Origin: Bacteroidota bacterium
GTDB taxonomy: Bacteria > Bacteroidota > Bacteroidia > UKL13-3
Assembly (NCBI GenBank): GCA_018883485.1
Contig: VEQB01000091.1
Span: 1-8,070, forward strand
DNA length: 8,070 bases
Direction: 5' to 3'
Shown: positions 5,131 to 8,070 of the stretch, piece by piece
How the letters are laid out: each line of letters opens with the position of its first letter
How positions within the stretch are numbered: the first letter of the stretch is position 1
Translations under genes and position numbers: made by a program
Notes under the pieces: model-generated
The model's database searches: none
What the model saw: only the letters and a program-made list of their open reading frames with translations
What the model was told of the DNA's origin: nothing

Positions 5131-6657
5131 ATGGAAAATCGTGTGATATTACTCATTTTAGATGGCTGGGGAAATGGAAAACCGTATGCCGGAAATGCTA
5201 TTCATTTAGCCAATAAACCAAACTTTGATCAGTTGATGGCTACCTACCCTAATGCGCAATTGCATACTTGCGGCAATTGGGTTGGATTGCCTCATGGCCA
5301 AATGGGAAACAGTGAAGTAGGACACATGAATATTGGTGCTGGCCGCGTGGTTTGGCAGCAATTGGTTTTAATTAACAAAGCCTTTGAAGAAGGTACAGTA
5401 AAGGATAATCCTACTTTGGTAAAAGCAATAAGCTATGCCAGAGAAAATAAAAAGAAAATTCATTTAATTGGTTTGGTAAGTGATGGGGGAGTGCATAGCA
5501 GTTTGGAGCATTTAAAAGGACTATGCAGTTTATTAAATACAGAAGGTGCGGCTCCATTTTATGTGCATGCCTTTACAGATGGCAGAGATACAGACCCCAA
5601 GGGGGGTGTTGCATACCTAGGCGATTTGGTGCAACACCTAAACCAAGGCAATGGCAAATTAGCCAGCATAACTGGGCGTTATTATGCCATGGATAGAGAC
5701 AAGCGTTGGGAGCGTGTTAAAATTGCTTACAACGCCTTGGTTCAAGCCAATGGAGAATTAAGCAATACACCCCTTGAGTTGATGGCACAGCGCTATGCCG
5801 CCGGTGAAACAGATGAATTTTTAATGCCTATTATTTGCACAGACGGCCAACATAAGCCGATTGCTATTGTAGAAGAAGGAGATGTAGTGATTAATTTTAA
5901 TTTTCGCACAGACCGTGGCAGGGAAATTACATTGGCACTTACGCAACAAGATTTTCCAGAGCAAGAAATGAAAGCGCTGAACCTACATTATATTACCTTA
6001 ACAGATTATGATAAAACATTTAAAAATGTTGGGGTAGTGTTTCCAGATATTGAGTTAAACAACACCTTAGGTGAAGTATTAGAACAACATGGAAAGAAGC
6101 AAGTGCGTATTGCAGAAACTGAGAAATATCCGCATGTAACTTTCTTTTTTAGTGGAGGCCAAGAAAAGCCCTTTGAGGGCGAAACTAGGCACATGGCGCC
6201 CTCGCCCAAAGTAGCTACTTATGATTTGCAACCAGAAATGAGTGCCGAAGAAGTATGCAGATTTACCTTAGACGAGATTGAGAAAAATGAAGCAGATTTT
6301 ATGTGCGTTAATTTTGCTAATCCAGATATGGTGGGGCACACTGGCGTAATACCGGCAGAAATAAAAGCCATAGAGAAAGTAGATGATTGTTTAGGAAGGG
6401 TAGTTAAAGCAGCTTTAGCAAAAGGGTATACCTTATTGGTTACTGCAGATCATGGCAATGGAGAATACATGTTGAACGAAGAAGACAATACGCCCAACAC
6501 GGCCCACACTACCAATGAGGTTCCACTTATCTTAATTGAACCTAAACCAATGCATACTTTAACATCTGGCAAGCTAGCAGATTTAGCGCCAACCGCCCTC
6601 AAGCTAATGGGAATTCCTATTCCTAAAGAAATGAATGGAGAGGTGTTGGTTTATTAA
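5131..6657 (+). CDS. gpmI: 2,3-bisphosphoglycerate-independent phosphoglycerate mutase
   Basis: Interconverts 3- and 2-phosphoglycerate in glycolysis and gluconeogenesis through a phosphoserine enzyme, using two divalent metal ions (usually manganese); cytosolic. The 508 residues match the usual length of about 510. The alkaline-phosphatase-fold metal sites are all present: Asp11 (LILDGWG), the nucleophile Ser61 (GQMGNSEVGH), Asp399 and His403 (NPDMVGHTG), Asp440-His441 (TADHGNGEYM) and His459 (NTAHTTN). The inserted transferase domain, about 78-305, has its substrate-binding motifs: SDGGVHS with His122, FTDGRDTDP with Arg152, GRYYAMDRDKRWER and FNFRTDRGREIT; Lys332 in ETEKYPHVTFF completes the site. 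ATG 5131 gives the family's exact N-terminus. It stands alone: divergent from the DUF4783 gene and convergent with a T9SS cargo gene, whose stop codon overlaps this one by four bases. Confidence 0.98.
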   Translation: MENRVILLILDGWGNGKPYAGNAIHLANKPNFDQLMATYPNAQLHTCGNWVGLPHGQMGNSEVGHMNIGAGRVVWQQLVLINKAFEEGTVKDNPTLVKAISYARENKKKIHLIGLVSDGGVHSSLEHLKGLCSLLNTEGAAPFYVHAFTDGRDTDPKGGVAYLGDLVQHLNQGNGKLASITGRYYAMDRDKRWERVKIAYNALVQANGELSNTPLELMAQRYAAGETDEFLMPIICTDGQHKPIAIVEEGDVVINFNFRTDRGREITLALTQQDFPEQEMKALNLHYITLTDYDKTFKNVGVVFPDIELNNTLGEVLEQHGKKQVRIAETEKYPHVTFFFSGGQEKPFEGETRHMAPSPKVATYDLQPEMSAEEVCRFTLDEIEKNEADFMCVNFANPDMVGHTGVIPAEIKAIEKVDDCLGRVVKAALAKGYTLLVTADHGNGEYMLNEEDNTPNTAHTTNEVPLILIEPKPMHTLTSGKLADLAPTALKLMGIPIPKEMNGEVLVY

Positions 6658-7997
6658 TCGATCTTGAGAGCCTTGTTATAATACAATTGCTTTCCCTCCT
6701 TATTGTTTACATTCACTAAATAAAACCCTTGTTGTAAATTGAGTAGGTTCACATAGGTGCTCCCAACACAATTTACTTCCACCACCTTTTTGCCTTGCAT
6801 GTCATAAAGGGTTATGTTAAAGGTTTCTCCAAAAGGCAATTCAAACCTTAGTTCATCTTTAAATGGATTAGGATAAATTTGGTATTGAGGGTAATTGTTT
6901 GTGGTTTCGATATCTCCATTACTATTGGTTCTAAATACATAAGTACGGTATTCATTTAATGTTTTATTATAAATTCTTCCAGAACCAAAATAACCTCCTA
7001 GCTTAGATTCTCCCACACTTTGTATTTCAACGCCTTCTTTAAAGGTTTTTTCCCACACTACATTTAGATTACTATCTAACTTTAACAAGGAGGTTCCTGC
7101 TAAAACCAAACCATTGTCTTTTGTAGCGGCTATACTATTGTATCGTTTGTTGATTGGTGTAAGGGAAACTGAATCTCCTTTTGAATTGAAGCGAATTAAA
7201 AAATAACCCACCAAAAGTCTTCTAGGAGTGTCATCAATATCAACCAACATATAATATGAGCTATCTTTCTTTGTCATCTCTAAATAGTTTGAATAATACT
7301 CAAGATTTTTACTGTAGGCTTTTGTTTCTAACAATTTTCCGAGGGTGTCGATTCTTAGTACGGTAATTTTTCCCCAACCATTCTCCGAGCAAAAAAGCAT
7401 AATAGAATTATCCTCTTTATTCAAATAAACTTTTCTGGCCATGGCATTCCAAGGTAAAGGGTATTCATACTTACCTAGGGTGTCGCCGTTCAAGGATCTA
7501 TATTCTATAGCTGGGTAATATTTTCGATACCCTGGAAATGCATAACCTGCTGTTAATATTTTATTATTTATTATTTTATCACAAAAGATATTAGTTAAAT
7601 AAGTACCTGTGATAGTTCTAATTTTTAAGTGAAATTTTCCGTACCTATCAATATTATAAAAATTAACAGTTGTGGGGAAAGAATTAGCTATTCCAATTAA
7701 AAAGTGCGTTATTGATTCATCATAAGAAATTAAATCTTCAAATCCACCAACAGAATAACCATGATTAAATTCAGCTTGTAATTGTCCAAAATTATTGAAT
7801 TGATAAAATTGTTGTGAACAATTCTTATCGCCAATTAAAAACAGATTTTGATTTGAAATTTCTACTATTTTGGTAAAGGATACATTACAGGGAAATATCA
7901 TGGGCTCCGATTCCCATTCAAACGATTGTGTAAATCCTTTGAATGGGAAAACAAGGCAAAAAACACCCCAAAAATAAAAGGAGCTTTTTGAAAACAT
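6654..7997 (-). CDS. Secreted beta-propeller-like protein with T9SS C-terminal sorting domain
   Basis: A 447-residue protein from ATG at 7995-7997; an in-frame TTG at 8013-8015 would add six residues and overlap the gene upstream. The N-terminus (MFSKSSFYFWGVFCLVFPFK, then GFTQ) is a Sec signal peptide. The last 80 residues (about 368-447) form a type A T9SS sorting domain: YQIYPNPFKDELRFELP, an ITLYDMQGKKVVEV strand pair, LNLQQGFYLVNV and a final YYNKALKI. Such domains direct export across the outer membrane and cell-surface attachment or release. The body holds several blade-like repeats, for example KDNGLVLAGTSLLKLDSNL and ENGWGKITVLRIDTLGKLLE, the pattern of beta-propeller reporters with no catalytic residues. 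Function beyond surface display is unknown. It lies 4 bp after another T9SS cargo gene, probably co-transcribed, and its stop codon overlaps that of gpmI on the other strand. Confidence 0.88.
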   Translation of the reverse strand: MFSKSSFYFWGVFCLVFPFKGFTQSFEWESEPMIFPCNVSFTKIVEISNQNLFLIGDKNCSQQFYQFNNFGQLQAEFNHGYSVGGFEDLISYDESITHFLIGIANSFPTTVNFYNIDRYGKFHLKIRTITGTYLTNIFCDKIINNKILTAGYAFPGYRKYYPAIEYRSLNGDTLGKYEYPLPWNAMARKVYLNKEDNSIMLFCSENGWGKITVLRIDTLGKLLETKAYSKNLEYYSNYLEMTKKDSSYYMLVDIDDTPRRLLVGYFLIRFNSKGDSVSLTPINKRYNSIAATKDNGLVLAGTSLLKLDSNLNVVWEKTFKEGVEIQSVGESKLGGYFGSGRIYNKTLNEYRTYVFRTNSNGDIETTNNYPQYQIYPNPFKDELRFELPFGETFNITLYDMQGKKVVEVNCVGSTYVNLLNLQQGFYLVNVNNKEGKQLYYNKALKID

Positions 7998-8001
7998 TCG
8001 G

Positions 8002-8070
8002 CTATTCAATAACAAGTTTAAATGCCTTTTCGCTAGTATTCATTAATTTAATCAAATAAATACCCTTACT
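8002..8070 (-). CDS. C-terminal end of a second T9SS-exported protein, cut by window edge
   Basis: On the minus strand the frame from 8070 encodes SKGIYLIKLMNTSEKAFKLV, then Ile-Glu and a TAG stop at 8002-8004. These 22 residues match the end of a T9SS type A sorting domain (a Gly-Ile-Tyr-Leu-Ile-Lys-Leu strand, a turn, then a Phe-Lys-Leu-Val-Ile strand). The stop lies 4 bases before the ATG of the next gene, so the two cargo genes are tandem, likely one transcript. Nothing can be said about the rest of the protein. Confidence 0.8.
   Translation of the reverse strand, partial: SKGIYLIKLMNTSEKAFKLVIE

Noticed and set aside
6006..6209. Minus-strand reading frame inside gpmI
   Set aside because: Shadow of a strongly conserved gene; no recognisable product.

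Overview
The window looks like a chromosomal segment of a Bacteroidota bacterium (Flavobacteriia, Sphingobacteriia or a relative). Four things point there: a grasp-with-spasm (GWS) peptide-modification cluster, two proteins ending in type IX secretion (T9SS) sorting domains, a DUF4783-type protein, and promoter elements of the TAnnTTTG type with no Shine-Dalgarno sequences. No RNA gene, CRISPR array, insertion sequence or phage gene was seen.

Region 1 (1-2275, + strand, roughly 25% GC by counting sample lines) is the 3' part of a GWS RiPP (ribosomally made, modified peptide) cluster. It holds the C-terminal two thirds of an ATP-grasp peptide maturase (gwsG), an 18-nt overlapping 58-codon basic peptide gene, a SPASM protein without a radical-SAM motif (gwsS), and a stand-alone C39-type cysteine peptidase. 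The first three genes are packed with overlapping or touching ends, so they are probably translated together. The likely scheme is that gwsG and gwsS modify a precursor and the C39 protein trims its leader. The precursor and the exporter are not in the window and are expected upstream of position 1.

Region 2 (2326-3164) is thyA, thymidylate synthase, with a good Bacteroidota promoter and clearly higher GC (roughly 40%). The composition break next to it suggests the GWS cluster is an accessory insertion beside a core gene.

Region 3 (3206-4472, low GC again) is a two-gene unit behind a run of 12 G residues that sits where a promoter spacer should be. It encodes a secreted or lipid-anchored protein with a Gly/Ala-rich, bacteriocin-like tail, and a small membrane protein. 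This is a candidate phase-variable secreted effector with a possible membrane partner. It is the most novel-looking unit here, but its function is inference.

Region 4 (4473-4658) is a convergent intergenic stretch of short direct repeats and tandem 7-bp repeats.

Region 5 (4659-8070) holds a DUF4783-type secreted protein (- strand), divergent from gpmI (cofactor-independent phosphoglycerate mutase). The stop codon of gpmI overlaps that of a convergent T9SS cargo protein. At the right edge is the last 22 codons of a second T9SS cargo gene, 4 bp upstream of the first.
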